From Marinomonas pollencensis (GTDB lineage: Bacteria; Pseudomonadota; Gammaproteobacteria; Pseudomonadales; Marinomonadaceae), in NCBI RefSeq assembly GCF_003387375.1, contig NZ_QUNG01000004.1, positions 1 through 64,000 on the forward strand: a stretch of DNA of 64,000 nucleotides. Reading direction: 5' to 3'. Both the position numbers and the translations under genes were made by a program. Shown here in pieces: positions 1 through 8,729 of the stretch. Under the pieces are notes generated by a model that saw only the letters and a program-made list of their open reading frames with translations, ran no database searches and had not been told where the DNA came from. How positions within the stretch are numbered: position 1 is the first letter of the stretch; each line of letters starts with the position of its first letter.

Positions 1-201
1 GATAATAAGGGGTATCGTCTAAGCAAACCTGCTGACTTCTGGGCATGGGCATAATCCCGTTCCTCTTCCTTGAGAAAACAAAGATTAAGTATAGAAGAAA
101 GATGAGAAACAAGCCGGAAAAGTCTATAAGCTACGTATTTACAGCCTTTTTTCTATGCCTGTCTTAGTAATTGGTCTAAGTAATTGTTGGTGATTGGTTC
201 A
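1..201. other. Intergenic edge region with one repeat arm
   Basis: I see no gene here. It lies downstream of the SDR gene. Positions 154-167 read TATGCCTGTCTTAG, the right arm of the dispersed TGCCTGTCC element found again near 2.35, 3.4, 3.95 and 8.5 kb. The stretch at about 70-100 loosely resembles 8462-8500, which suggests that the repeat family once extended further than the palindromic arm. Confidence 0.5.
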
Positions 202-1152
202 TTAAATCGGCCAATTTAGGGATGTTTCTTTTTCAGAAAGTGCCCATAGCTTGGTTTGTGCATTTTTATTTAATACAAAGGGTTCAATTTTGCTGCCATC
301 AACAGGCCCGCCAAAATTCATCAGCCCTGTAGGACCATAATAAGCTCGCTCTTCCAACCCCTCTTGGGTAGCACACATTACTTCAGGGTAAGCCCCTTTT
401 TCAGCCGTTTGAGCGAGTCCAATCTTCACCATAAATACCCAAGAAGCTCGAGTCATAAAGCTAGCACTTTCTCTGATCAAAGAGGTTTTTGATGCCCCCG
501 GATGACACACATACACCTTCACTGCTTTGCCAGCGGCTTTGATTCTGTCCTGCAACTCGTAAGCAAACATGGTTTGTGCCAATTTGCTTTGGCTATAGGC
601 TTTATTGGGGTGATAGTTTTTATCCCAATTCATATCATCAAACTGAATGCATCTTAAGCCCATCTTATGGCCTTCACTAGAAACAACCACAATTCTGCCT
701 TGTGAGTTTTCGATTCGTTCGAAGAGTAAGCCAGACAATAAAAAATGGCCGTAGTGGTTCACTCCAAGCTGACTTTCAAAACCATCGGCTGTCAGCTGTT
801 GTTTGGCAATTTGTGCAATAGCACCATTGCATATCAGCGCATCAATGCTAGGAACTTTTTCCAATATTTCTGTTGCCGCTTGTCGAATGGAATCAAGTTT
901 GGCTAAATCTATCGTGATATAGCTCACTTTTGCTGTGCTACCAAATTCCTTTTTCAGCTTTTCAATAGCTACTTCAGACTTGCTTGCGCTGCGATTTAGC
1001 ATCACAACATTCGCCCCCTTAGACAACAAAATGCGAGCCCCCTGAAAACCCACTCCCGTATTGGCCCCGGTAATCAGATAAGTTTTTCCGGTTAACGCAC
1101 TTAAATTGTCAGGTGTCCAGCCTTTAGGACCAAATTGTTTTTGCATTGTCAT
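202..1152 (-). CDS. Short-chain dehydrogenase/reductase (protochlorophyllide reductase-like)
   Basis: A cytoplasmic NAD(P)-dependent oxidoreductase of the classical SDR fold, 316 residues. The nucleotide-binding motif TGANTGVG is at 28-35, the catalytic serine lies in VVVSSEGH near 158-159, and the active-site YSQSK is at 186-190. The long C-terminal part resembles the retinol dehydrogenase/protochlorophyllide reductase-like branch rather than FabG. The substrate cannot be read from the sequence. The ATG at 1152 is chosen because AGGAAG lies about nine bases upstream. The gene is divergent from an AraC-family regulator across a 180-bp gap, a common arrangement in which the regulator controls the reductase; that link is inference. 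No photosynthesis genes are near, so a chlorophyll role is not suggested. Confidence 0.88.
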   Translation of the reverse strand: MTMQKQFGPKGWTPDNLSALTGKTYLITGANTGVGFQGARILLSKGANVVMLNRSASKSEVAIEKLKKEFGSTAKVSYITIDLAKLDSIRQAATEILEKVPSIDALICNGAIAQIAKQQLTADGFESQLGVNHYGHFLLSGLLFERIENSQGRIVVVSSEGHKMGLRCIQFDDMNWDKNYHPNKAYSQSKLAQTMFAYELQDRIKAAGKAVKVYVCHPGASKTSLIRESASFMTRASWVFMVKIGLAQTAEKGAYPEVMCATQEGLEERAYYGPTGLMNFGGPVDGSKIEPFVLNKNAQTKLWALSEKETSLNWPI

Positions 1153-1332
1153 CTCTATCTTCCTGTATATTTTGCTAAATACTTCAATTCAGATAGATGC
1201 ACTATAAGATCAAAAAATCGATATAAATAGGCGAAATACTCTTTAAAATATGCCTATTTGTATCAGTCTTTTGTTTCAGGAAAGAAGAAGTGTTAGGTTA
1301 TCATTCTCTTTTTAGCTAACGTATATGAAGCG

Positions 1333-2235
1333 ATGAGCAAACAACGAATCGAACAACTCATTAATGCCAAAATAAACACAAGCGGCATGATGGACAGCGG
1401 TATAAAAGGTGTGCACTTATTTAAAATCACAGAGCCTATTCGCTGTGCGCCCGCCGTTTATGAACCCTCAGTGACGGCGATAGTTTGTGGTAACAAAGAA
1501 GCTATTGTGGATGGTAAAAAGCGCTTCTACGACGACAATCGTTATATCTGCTGTACCATGTCTATGCCCATTGAAGCAGGCACCCCGAACGCTTCACCAG
1601 ACACCCCATTAATAGGGGTTTATATTGCACTTGATACCAGTGTGATGACGGAACTTGTCTTGGAGTTAGCCAGTTCAACTGCTGCGTTTCGTATTTCTAA
1701 AAACACCACACAGCCTCAAGGTCTATCAACAGCGTCTTGGGACGACAACTTTACGGATGCGCTGTATCGCCTGCTACAGCTGGATGAAAGCCCTATTGAT
1801 TTACCGATACTCGGAAAAAGCCGGTTACGCGAACTTTACTACGCGATATTAAAAGGTGAAGCAGGTAAGTCATTCAGCAGTGCATTTGGTGTGGGTAATG
1901 AAATCGCCCGCTCAATTGAGTTTCTATCCGCTCATTTACATCAAACAGTCACGATCGAAAGCATGGCGGAACAAATAGGCATGAGTCGGGCTGTGTTCCA
2001 TCGTAAATTCAAGCAAGCAACCAATATGTCCCCCATTCAATTCGTCAAATCAATGAGACTTAACAATGCTGCAAAGAAAATTGCTGAAGGCACCAATGTG
2101 AACCTTGCTGCCATGGAAGTGGGCTATGCTAGCCCGTCACAATTTAGCCGAGAGTTCAAACGAATGTATGGCTTATCACCAAAGCAATGGAGCCAAGTAC
2201 AAAATGAAGATAAACTTAGGCCCAATCATCCGTAA
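1333..2235 (+). CDS. AraC-family transcriptional regulator
   Basis: A DNA-binding regulator of 300 residues. Residues about 20-180 match the AraC_N type ligand-binding domain seen in regulators adjacent to SDR or alcohol dehydrogenase genes. Residues about 190-290 hold the two helix-turn-helix units, with VTIESMAEQIGMSRAVFHRK as the first and the signature VGYASPSQFSREFKRMYG closing the second. The ATG start has only a weak AAG ribosome site. The gene is divergent from the SDR gene at 1152, so both promoters must lie in the 1153-1332 gap and autoregulation plus control of the SDR is plausible. The inducer is unknown. Confidence 0.88.
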   Translation: MSKQRIEQLINAKINTSGMMDSGIKGVHLFKITEPIRCAPAVYEPSVTAIVCGNKEAIVDGKKRFYDDNRYICCTMSMPIEAGTPNASPDTPLIGVYIALDTSVMTELVLELASSTAAFRISKNTTQPQGLSTASWDDNFTDALYRLLQLDESPIDLPILGKSRLRELYYAILKGEAGKSFSSAFGVGNEIARSIEFLSAHLHQTVTIESMAEQIGMSRAVFHRKFKQATNMSPIQFVKSMRLNNAAKKIAEGTNVNLAAMEVGYASPSQFSREFKRMYGLSPKQWSQVQNEDKLRPNHP

Positions 2236-2350
2236 CACGAACAAAGTATTTGCCTCCCACTAAAGTAACAATGCTTGATATTTCGCTCTGCTCACTCTCA
2301 CAGCATTAAGAAAGCACACAGTAAAATCTAACGCATTGTATTTATTAGCT

Positions 2351-2370
2351 TTTATCTATGCCTGTCTTAG
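2351..2370. repeat. Single arm of TGCCTGTCC dispersed repeat
   Basis: TTTTATCTATGCCTGTCTTAG sits in the gap between the AraC gene and the MYG1-family gene. It matches the right arm and preceding T-rich stretch of the full palindromic copies at 3382-3436 and 3942-3997, with CTTAG in place of CCTAG. No left arm is visible upstream, so this is a degenerate or half copy. Confidence 0.55.
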
Positions 2371-2485
2371 ATGTTCGACTATTTCGAAATGAACGGTGTC
2401 CCCCTACATCAAAACCCCGTAAAATCCCGATTTTTAGTACGTGTGTGCTGTTAAGTGAATTGATACCAATTAAAGAGACTATAGA

Positions 2486-3361
2486 ATGACCGAGCAAGTT
2501 CAAGTAATCGCAACGCACAATGGCAACTTTCACGCAGACGACGTATTTGCGGTAGCCGCGCTTAAACAGATTTTTCCATCGATAGAATTAATACGCACAC
2601 GAGACTTAGACGTCATAGCCAAAGCCGACATTGTGTTAGATGTAGGTGGGATATACGACCCAGAAAAAGACCGTTTTGATCATCACCAAAAAGGCGGCGC
2701 AGGGGCACGAGAAAATGGCATTCCATTTTCTTCATTTGGATTGATCTGGCAAAAGTACGGCCTAGCAATATGCGCAGGCAATCAAGAGGTCGCCAATTCA
2801 TTGGATAAAAACTTAGTATCCACCATAGATGCAATAGATTGCGGACACGTAGAAGGCGTAGCAACAGGCATTAGCCTGAGTCAAACCATCTCAATGTTTA
2901 ACCCTACATGGCAGGAAGAAAGCGATTTTGATGCCTGTTTTGATGAAGCCGTTGCTTTTGCATCGCGTATACTCACTCGATTCATTGCAACTGCAAGTGG
3001 CGGCGTAAACGCTAGAAGCATAGTTGCCAACGCCATAGAAAAAGCCGCGGACCCAAGAGTAATAGTATTAGAACAATACACGCCATGGAAAACCACTGTC
3101 CTTAAGTTATCACAAGACGCCTTGTTTATGGTCTACCCGTCCCAAACAGGGCAATGGCGGATACAAACCGTGCCTGTTGAGCTTGGCTCATTTGAAGACC
3201 GTAAAAAACTCCCTGCACCGTGGGCAGGTTTGTCTGATAAAGAGCTGCAAGACGTAACAGGATTAAACGATGCCATGTTCTGCCATAACGGCTTGTTTAT
3301 CGCAGGCTGTGCCTCGTTTGAAAATACTATGAAAATGGCAAAAATGGCGTTGGATTATTAA
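2486..3361 (+). CDS. MYG1 family protein (DHH-like metal-dependent hydrolase)
   Basis: A 291-residue member of the MYG1/UPF0160 family. Eukaryotic MYG1 is a DHH-type 3'-5' RNA exonuclease; the bacterial substrate is not established. Visible metal-site motifs are HNGNFHADDV at 11-20 and FDHHQKGG at 64-71, the DHH signature. The length is typical for bacterial members. The gene stands alone between repeat elements, and the product is probably cytoplasmic because no signal peptide or membrane segment is present. The ATG start follows an AAAGAGAC stretch. Family assignment is firm, biochemical function is inferred from the family only. Confidence 0.88.
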   Translation: MTEQVQVIATHNGNFHADDVFAVAALKQIFPSIELIRTRDLDVIAKADIVLDVGGIYDPEKDRFDHHQKGGAGARENGIPFSSFGLIWQKYGLAICAGNQEVANSLDKNLVSTIDAIDCGHVEGVATGISLSQTISMFNPTWQEESDFDACFDEAVAFASRILTRFIATASGGVNARSIVANAIEKAADPRVIVLEQYTPWKTTVLKLSQDALFMVYPSQTGQWRIQTVPVELGSFEDRKKLPAPWAGLSDKELQDVTGLNDAMFCHNGLFIAGCASFENTMKMAKMALDY

Positions 3362-3381
3362 CCCTTAAAAAAGACCATTGT

Positions 3382-3462
3382 TGGACAGGCACCCTTAAAA
3401 CCCAGTAACTACGAGGTTTTTTGCATGCCTGTCCTACTAACCCCTATCCTACTAACCCCCTA
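3382..3462. repeat. Palindromic TGCCTGTCC element plus short tandem repeat
   Basis: GGACAGGCA at 3383-3391 pairs with TGCCTGTCC at 3426-3434, and AAAACC/GGTTTT inside extends the stem, giving a hairpin of about 54 bases. The interior is nearly identical to the copy at 3942-3997. It is followed by two tandem units of TCCTACTAACCCC(C)TA at 3432-3446 and 3447-3462. The element lies 20 bases after the MYG1-family stop codon and could act as a terminator, but its recurrence elsewhere marks it as a dispersed repeat. Confidence 0.8.
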
Positions 3463-3490
3463 GATAGGCCACTGTTTTTAATCTGGTTTG

Positions 3491-3847
3491 TTAGTCGAGG
3501 TACTTAAAACTGTCTGCGCCATCGAAATGCCTGATGGGTATATCGTTAAACAGTGCCCAGTTTGCCATACGTATGTTCACAGCGACTCTCTTTGTACCAT
3601 CATCTCTTTGTTGCGTGTAATGCGTTGTGCAGCCGCATTTTGAGCAACTGTGATAACTGCGAAGTTGATTACCCCACACATAAACATTTGATGGCAGTTT
3701 CTCAGCAATCATGACTTGGTCCACTGTATAATAAGCCCACAGTGCACCTATTCGATAGCAAATGGAGCAGTTACAGCTTGTTATAGTGTCGGGGACTTTA
3801 CTTGTTGTTAAAGATAGATTGCCACAATGACAAGTTGCTTCGAACAT
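3491..3847 (-). CDS. GFA-family (glutathione-dependent formaldehyde-activating enzyme-like) zinc protein
   Basis: A small GFA/CENP-V domain protein of 118 residues. The family binds two zinc ions, and some members act on glutathione adducts. The zinc ligands are visible: C6 and C8 (ATCHCG), C25, C27 and C30 (SCNCSIC), and C68, C71 and C73 (CSKCGC). I start at the ATG at 3847 because AAGGGA lies about nine bases upstream and family members begin just before the first CxC. In-frame starts at 3868 and 3880 (TTG) lack such support. No glutathione or formaldehyde genes are nearby, so the substrate is open. Confidence 0.85.
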   Translation of the reverse strand: MFEATCHCGNLSLTTSKVPDTITSCNCSICYRIGALWAYYTVDQVMIAEKLPSNVYVWGNQLRSYHSCSKCGCTTHYTQQRDDGTKRVAVNIRMANWALFNDIPIRHFDGADSFKYLD

Positions 3848-3941
3848 ATGAGTGATTCCCTTTACCATTTCACCGAACAATAGCTATTGATACTTTTTAT
3901 GTAACACAGATGAAACAGTCAACTACTTTCACAAACTGATG

Positions 3942-3997
3942 TAGGACAGGCACAGTTAAAACCCAGTAATATCGAGGTTTTTTGTATGCCTGTCCTA
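3942..3997. repeat. Palindromic TGCCTGTCC element, full copy
   Basis: TAGGACAGGCA at 3942-3952 is the exact reverse complement of TGCCTGTCCTA at 3987-3997. The interior TTAAAACCCAGTAA and CGAGGTTTTTTG are shared with the copy at 3382-3436, with only a few differences. The AAAACC/GGTTTT pairing makes a second stem inside the first. Size and structure are REP/MITE-like, and there is no coding capacity. Confidence 0.82.
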
Positions 3998-4230
3998 GTT
4001 ATTTGGTTAAATTAGTGTGGCCGGAAGCGGTTAATTGTTTGACTCGGGGTTTCACCAAAAAGGCGTTTATAATCTTGGCCAAATTAGCCATGAAATGCAG
4101 TAAAACGGCTGCATTATTATAAATAATACAGCCTCCCTTACCCCTACAGCGTTCTCTTACTGAAAGGGGACGCTAATTTAAGGGACCTGACTTTATGTCG
4201 GTTATTGTTGGCGTTAGTTGTTGAGGAAGA

Positions 4231-4258
4231 AAGTAGCCCCTGCTTTTACAGGGGCGCT
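4231..4258 (-). terminator. Terminator after chemoreceptor gene
   Basis: On the minus strand GCCCCTG-TAAAAG-CAGGGGC is followed by TACTTTCTTCC. The 7-bp GC-rich stem (4236-4242 with 4249-4255) lies 18-37 bases after the chemoreceptor stop codon. The U-tract is interrupted, so efficiency is uncertain. Confidence 0.6.
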
Positions 4259-4272
4259 TCTATCCGTTGTCG

Positions 4273-6159
4273 CTAAACCGTAAAGCGTTTGGTGATATCT
4301 GTTAGCTTGCCGGTAATATCATTTAACGTCGATGCCGTTTCTACCGTCTGGGCCGACTCACTGGTTACCGAAATAGAGGAGTCATTGATCGCAGTTATAT
4401 TGCTGTTCAGCTCACGGGTGACAAGATTCTGCTCTTCAGCGGCGCTGGCTATTTGGGTGTTCATCTTGAAGGTCTCCTGAATTGCCGCGTTGACTTTCCC
4501 GATAGCATCGCCCACTTTATCTGAGCTCTCAACGGCAAAACCTATCTTGTTGGCACTGCCTTCAATCGCTGTAGTCAGCTCATCACTTCTTCCTTGGATT
4601 GTCTTGATCATCGAGTTGATCTCTTCAGATGACTCTTGGGTTTTCTGGGCTAGATTCCTAACCTCGTCAGCGACCACAGCAAAACCACGACCATGTTCAC
4701 CCGCCCTTGCCGCTTCGATTGCAGCATTCAATGCCAGCAAATTCGTCTGCTCAGAAATCCCGACTATCACATCCAAGATACTGCTGATCTGGGTGCTGTC
4801 CTCTTTTAACCCGTCTATTTTTGATTTAATTCCGTTATTTTCTATCTCGACAGAACGAATGGAGTCTATCGTCTGGTCAACTAGGGTCAGAGATTCGCTG
4901 GAGATGTCTGTTGCGTTCTGAGTTACCGTCTGGGTTTCCGCGGCACTTTGAGCAATCTCATTCACACTAGCTTGCATCTGCTCCATTGATGAGGCCAGAG
5001 TAGACAGCTCTTGTTGCTGACTTTGCATGCTCATGGAATTATGCTGAGAAGTACTTACTACCAGACCTGACGCATTTGCTAGCTCTTTAGCAGAATGGTT
5101 TAGCTGACTAACGGTTTCACTTAATGACGTTTGCATGCCGGAAAATGAACGCGCTAACGTGCCGATTTCATCGTTTTTGTATTTACTCAGATCAATATTG
5201 TTATTCAGGTTACCGGAGGCAATGTTCTGAGCGACTGTGGTCATTTTCTCTAGTGGAATGCCAAGTGCTCGTCGCAAGAAGAAGTTAGCAAACAACAGAG
5301 CAAGTAAAACCACTACCACTGCAGCAATGATCGAGTTAATCGCCGCACTTCTTGCCGCTGCGAGGATATACTCTTCTGGAACCTGAACGCTCACGTAAAG
5401 CTTTGCGTCTTCAGAGTAAACCAGATACTGATAAAAGCCATCTTGTAAAACGATGTGGTTCAGCAAAGACTGATAGTGTTGTTCGTTGCTACCTGTCAAA
5501 TCAAAAATATTCTTGCCGACCTCCTCTTGATTGCTGCTACCAATAATAAAGCCGTCTTTTCGAAAAGCAGATGTTTGGTAGGCGCTGTCCTGAATAGGGT
5601 CAATAACCAATTTTGACAAATCATTCATCGGCTTGTTGACGCTCATCATACCGATAATCTGACCATCACGCTTAATCGGCTCAGCCCAAGCAATCACCAT
5701 ATTGCCGTTGATAGACTTGTAAGGGGTAGTGATACAGAACTGGCCGGTACTCAGTACACATTGATACCACTCTCTCTTGGTGATATCTAATTTAGACAGT
5801 GGTATCAGCTCTCCAGTTATATCAGCAAGACCTTTTGCTACCAATCCAATGTAAGAAACAAGTGAATTCGTACTGGAATTTAACGCCTCAAGGAACGCCT
5901 TGCGCTCTGTGTAATTTGCTTCTATGTCATAAACATTAGCCGCAAAATTCAGTGATGATTTGACTGACCGTGCATAGAAGTCAACCGAAGAGGAAATCTC
6001 TCTACTATTGTTAACCAGCTTCTCTAAGCTGTTTTCCTTAGAAACCTGATTGATTTTTGTGTAACTCAAACTGGCTACCACACCTCCGACAAGGATAGAG
6101 CTGATGGCAAGGAGTAAGAAAATTTTAAATCTAAGGGATAAAGCACGGTTTTTTGTCAT
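4273..6159 (-). CDS. Methyl-accepting chemotaxis protein with dCache sensor
   Basis: An inner-membrane chemoreceptor of about 628 residues. Order: TM1 at about 10-33, a periplasmic double-Cache sensor at about 35-275, TM2 ([20 protein letters not shown]), a HAMP domain ([16 protein letters not shown]), then the cytoplasmic signalling domain. The hairpin tip is well conserved ([19 protein letters not shown] and [15 protein letters not shown]). dCache domains usually bind amino acids, organic acids or amines; the ligand here is unknown. The ATG at 6159 (MTKNRALS) is chosen over a TTG four codons upstream. There is no CheR-tethering pentapeptide at the C-terminus. It is monocistronic, with a terminator at 4231-4258. 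Confidence 0.92.
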   Translation of the reverse strand: MTKNRALSLRFKIFLLLAISSILVGGVVASLSYTKINQVSKENSLEKLVNNSREISSSVDFYARSVKSSLNFAANVYDIEANYTERKAFLEALNSSTNSLVSYIGLVAKGLADITGELIPLSKLDITKREWYQCVLSTGQFCITTPYKSINGNMVIAWAEPIKRDGQIIGMMSVNKPMNDLSKLVIDPIQDSAYQTSAFRKDGFIIGSSNQEEVGKNIFDLTGSNEQHYQSLLNHIVLQDGFYQYLVYSEDAKLYVSVQVPEEYILAAARSAAINSIIAAVVVVLLALLFANFFLRRALGIPLEKMTTVAQNIASGNLNNNIDLSKYKNDEIGTLARSFSGMQTSLSETVSQLNHSAKELANASGLVVSTSQHNSMSMQSQQQELSTLASSMEQMQASVNEIAQSAAETQTVTQNATDISSESLTLVDQTIDSIRSVEIENNGIKSKIDGLKEDSTQISSILDVIVGISEQTNLLALNAAIEAARAGEHGRGFAVVADEVRNLAQKTQESSEEINSMIKTIQGRSDELTTAIEGSANKIGFAVESSDKVGDAIGKVNAAIQETFKMNTQIASAAEEQNLVTRELNSNITAINDSSISVTSESAQTVETASTLNDITGKLTDITKRFTV

Positions 6160-6650
6160 ATTATTTACCAAGTAGATGTCAATTGTCGTTTTATATCACT
6201 AGCAGGTTATTTAAGTGACGAATGATATGTGCAGTATAATTGTATGTTGCTTTCTTTACAGAAAATAGACCATTAGTAAATTTTATAGTGATCAGTTTCT
6301 TGTCAAATCTGTGCACCTGTAGGCAGTCGTTTTTGGGCAATTTTACCCCACAAAAATTCACATAAACAATTTAATAATAGGGTCAAATCTATTCACAAAC
6401 TCGATAGCTTGGCAATCGTATATACCTATTGAATACTCACTATTTTCGAGGAAATAAAAATATGCTGCATTAGCTGGCTTAGCGCTAGGCTCATTACTTT
6501 GCTTTCATTATTTACAAAAAATTGAAAGCTTCCAGCGATATGGAGTGAAGGTGTGGGCGGCTATAAAAATTGAAAAGTAATGTCAGATTTATGATCCGTT
6601 TACAGGATCAGAAACATGACTTTCTAATCTGACAACAGGCTAGCGGATGG
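6160..6650. other. Intergenic region upstream of chemoreceptor
   Basis: No gene is visible in about 490 bases, which are AT-rich. It must contain the chemoreceptor promoter. The only clear structure is the nested inverted repeat at 6581-6634, close to the 3' end of the GNAT gene. Confidence 0.5.
6581..6634. repeat. Nested inverted repeat downstream of GNAT gene
   Basis: TGTCAGATT at 6581-6589 pairs with AATCTGACA at 6626-6634, and inside it TGATCC pairs with GGATCA around GTTTACA. It sits 17 bases beyond the end of the GNAT gene, so it may serve as a transcript-end structure. There is no U-tract and it looks like a small palindromic repeat. Confidence 0.6.
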
Positions 6651-7130
6651 TTAGATTTGATTATTAGGGCTTAAGTGCTTTTCCATTAAAAAATTAACTA
6701 AGTAAATACCGCTTCTTTGTACTTTACTCTGCTTGATCACAGAAAACCCACGATGCTCAAAAAACGACCGAGCAATGAGCGATGCTTCAACATACAACCG
6801 GTTGATATTTTTAGATTTTGCTTCCTTGAGCAAGTGCTCATACAAGGTGGATGCCACCCCCTTCCCTTGAAAGTCAGGATGGGTATAAACACAGTCAATG
6901 TGACCATCTGCCTCCAACTCGATAAAACCAGCAACACGATTTTCAATGACTGCTAAAAACGGTTTTTTTTCGTTTAATCGCTTAATCCAACGCTCATAAT
7001 TAACCGGCGTAGGCGCCCAAGCGTCTTTTAGCTCTGGTGAATAGACAGAAGAATCAATTGCATGAACTGATTGATAAAATAAGTCAGCAATTTCCTTCGC
7101 TCTCTTTGACAAGTAGCTTTGTATATCCAT
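6651..7130 (-). CDS. GNAT-family N-acetyltransferase
   Basis: A cytoplasmic acetyl-CoA-dependent acyltransferase of 159 residues. The acetyl-CoA pyrophosphate loop is visible as QGKGVAS at 88-94, preceded by the beta-4 strand IDCVYTHPDF. The C-terminal NRLYVEASLIARSFFEHRGF matches the usual motif B region of PhnO/YafP-like members. The acceptor substrate is unknown. ATG 7130 is preceded by AAGG eight bases upstream. The gene stands alone. Confidence 0.85.
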   Translation of the reverse strand: MDIQSYLSKRAKEIADLFYQSVHAIDSSVYSPELKDAWAPTPVNYERWIKRLNEKKPFLAVIENRVAGFIELEADGHIDCVYTHPDFQGKGVASTLYEHLLKEAKSKNINRLYVEASLIARSFFEHRGFSVIKQSKVQRSGIYLVNFLMEKHLSPNNQI

Positions 7131-7407
7131 AGCAACCTTAATACCGAATAATATTGTTTATAAAACGTACAAAAATAAGACTTAAACCCTCAGAGTTATT
7201 TAATACTATATATCTGTATAAAATACAGCCTTCATCACCTTCAAAATCGAATTTTTACTAATCAGTAAAGTAGAAGTATTTCTTCTTTCTACAGCATAGA
7301 GTTTCGGTGTTTTTTAATACACTTAACATTACTTTCATATTCAATATCATAACGCCCCGCTGATAAAACCACATCATAGATAAAGGGTGCGGACTGCTTT
7401 ACTATAT

Positions 7408-8313
7408 TTATCTTGGTTGCGGTATTCGATCAGCAACCCGCTTGCGTGTTAGCGCTATCCCTAGAATTATTAATAACATCGCCGCTAGGCTATGCCATTC
7501 AATGCTTTCGCCCAAAAGAAGCGCGCCAGTAAAATACGCTACGACGGGGATCACGTAATTAATATACGAAAGAAAGGTCGGACCTGCCGTGGCGATAACG
7601 CTAAACAAAATAATGGTGCCATACGCTGTTGGTCCAACCCCTAACCACAACATGGATAACGTGGCTTTTAAAGAATAACTTTGTTGCCACGGTAAATCTT
7701 GCCAGAGCCACAATGGCACGACAGCAATGCTCGAAACAATCGTCATGCCAGCCGCGGTGACAACAGGATTATAAGAAGGTAATCGCCTCACCAAAATGGC
7801 ATTTACCGCATAACTAAACGTAGCGAGTAAAATCAATAAACCACTGAGTAAGTTACTGTGGGCGCCTACTAATGACGGCCAAAGCACAATCACCACGCCA
7901 GTAATACCTAGCAAAAAACCGAAGATTTTAAAGCGATTTAGGCTTTCTCCAGAGACAAAATAATGCGCCAAAATCATGGTCGCCAGCGGCATAAATGCCA
8001 TCAACAACCCAGTAATGCCTGAGCTAATATCCTTTTGTCCGGTGGAAATCAAAAAGAATGGCAACAAGTTACCCGCAATACCCAGCAACAAAAATCCCCC
8101 CCAAGCCAAGGGTTCCGTAGGCAAGCGCCAACCCTTAGCATACATAAAGAGAGTAAGAACAATCGCTGCAATCAAGACTCTAAGAGCGACGATAGCCACA
8201 GGACTAAAGCTTTCCAGTGAGACAGCGGTAAACATAAATGACGTTCCCCACAGCAGAATGAGTAACAGCAGAGAAAACCAGCTTTTTAAAGTAGGTGTGT
8301 TGTTATGAGCCAT
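7408..8313 (-). CDS. EamA/DMT-family inner-membrane transporter
   Basis: A 302-residue drug/metabolite transporter superfamily protein with two EamA repeats and ten predicted hydrophobic helices. The first helices are WFSLLLLILLWGTSFMFTAV and VAIVALRVLIAAIVLTLFMY; the second repeat starts near LLSGLLILLATFSYAVNAI. Family members mostly export amino acids or metabolites; the substrate here is unknown. I start at ATG 8313 (MAHNNTPT), which gives the usual family length, rather than the in-frame TTG at 8370, which adds a non-family N-terminal tail. The stop is followed by an AT-rich gap without an obvious terminator. Confidence 0.87.
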   Translation of the reverse strand: MAHNNTPTLKSWFSLLLLILLWGTSFMFTAVSLESFSPVAIVALRVLIAAIVLTLFMYAKGWRLPTEPLAWGGFLLLGIAGNLLPFFLISTGQKDISSGITGLLMAFMPLATMILAHYFVSGESLNRFKIFGFLLGITGVVIVLWPSLVGAHSNLLSGLLILLATFSYAVNAILVRRLPSYNPVVTAAGMTIVSSIAVVPLWLWQDLPWQQSYSLKATLSMLWLGVGPTAYGTIILFSVIATAGPTFLSYINYVIPVVAYFTGALLLGESIEWHSLAAMLLIILGIALTRKRVADRIPQPR

Positions 8314-8729
8314 ATGATTGATCCAATTAGCATTCTTACCGTATACATAAAGAAAGAGTGTACCCGACAAACTCCCGCTTATTTGATGTTTTTAATGCCC
8401 ACTTTCTTCAAAGTCAGATTTAAGATCAAGTCTCTCTTTAGACACTCGGGTGCTGATCCTGCTTGAAAGCACACAGATTAAGCATAGATAAGATTAGAGG
8501 AAACGAAATAATGCTTTGTTTTTATTGGTTTTTTGGTATGCCTGTCTTGGTTAGGTGGCGTTGGTTTTTTAGTATGCCTGTCTTGGTTAGGTGGCGTTTA
8601 GTAATTCCAAAGTCCATTGTGCTTTCTACCCTGTGGTCTGCCATAGCGCCCGCAACACCGGACAATTTGGAGCGCAGTGGAAAATTGACCCGTGTGATTG
8701 CGCTTGTTAGCTGCTACCACATTCTACTT
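8314..8729. other. Repeat-bearing intergenic region
   Basis: No supported gene. It contains the 36-bp tandem duplication at 8525-8596, and from 8645 to 8705 an imperfect inverted repeat next to TTGTTAGC that superficially resembles an integron attC site. A 91-codon frame runs through it on the plus strand, but its first half simply translates the tandem repeat. Confidence 0.5.
8525..8596. repeat. 36-bp tandem duplication containing TGCCTGTC arm
   Basis: Two abutting 36-bp units (8525-8560 and 8561-8596), each TTGGTTTTTT-(G/A)GTATGCCTGTC-TTGGTTAGGTGGCG, differ at one base. The first half of each unit is the right arm, with its T-run, of the palindromic element at 3.4 and 3.95 kb. This is therefore a duplicated half-element rather than an unrelated repeat. 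Confidence 0.85.

Larger units (their letters stand above)
3848..4272. other. Intergenic region between GFA gene and chemoreceptor
   Basis: No convincing gene. It holds a full copy of the palindromic dispersed repeat at 3942-3997, a sequence AATTTAAGGGACCTGACTTTATG near 4174-4196 that resembles half of the TTAAAGGGATCTGACCC elements near 10.9 and 12.1 kb, and a terminator hairpin for the chemoreceptor at 4236-4255. Confidence 0.6.

Noticed and set aside
202-1152. Chlorophyll-biosynthesis protochlorophyllide reductase
   Set aside because: The similarity is to the general SDR branch; no other tetrapyrrole or photosynthesis gene is present.
2345-2533. 62-codon minus-strand frame overlapping the MYG1-family start
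   Set aside because: No ribosome site, overlaps a repeat arm and the start of a well-supported gene.
8525-8596. CRISPR-like repeat
   Set aside because: Only two abutting units and no spacers; it is a tandem duplication of a dispersed-repeat arm.
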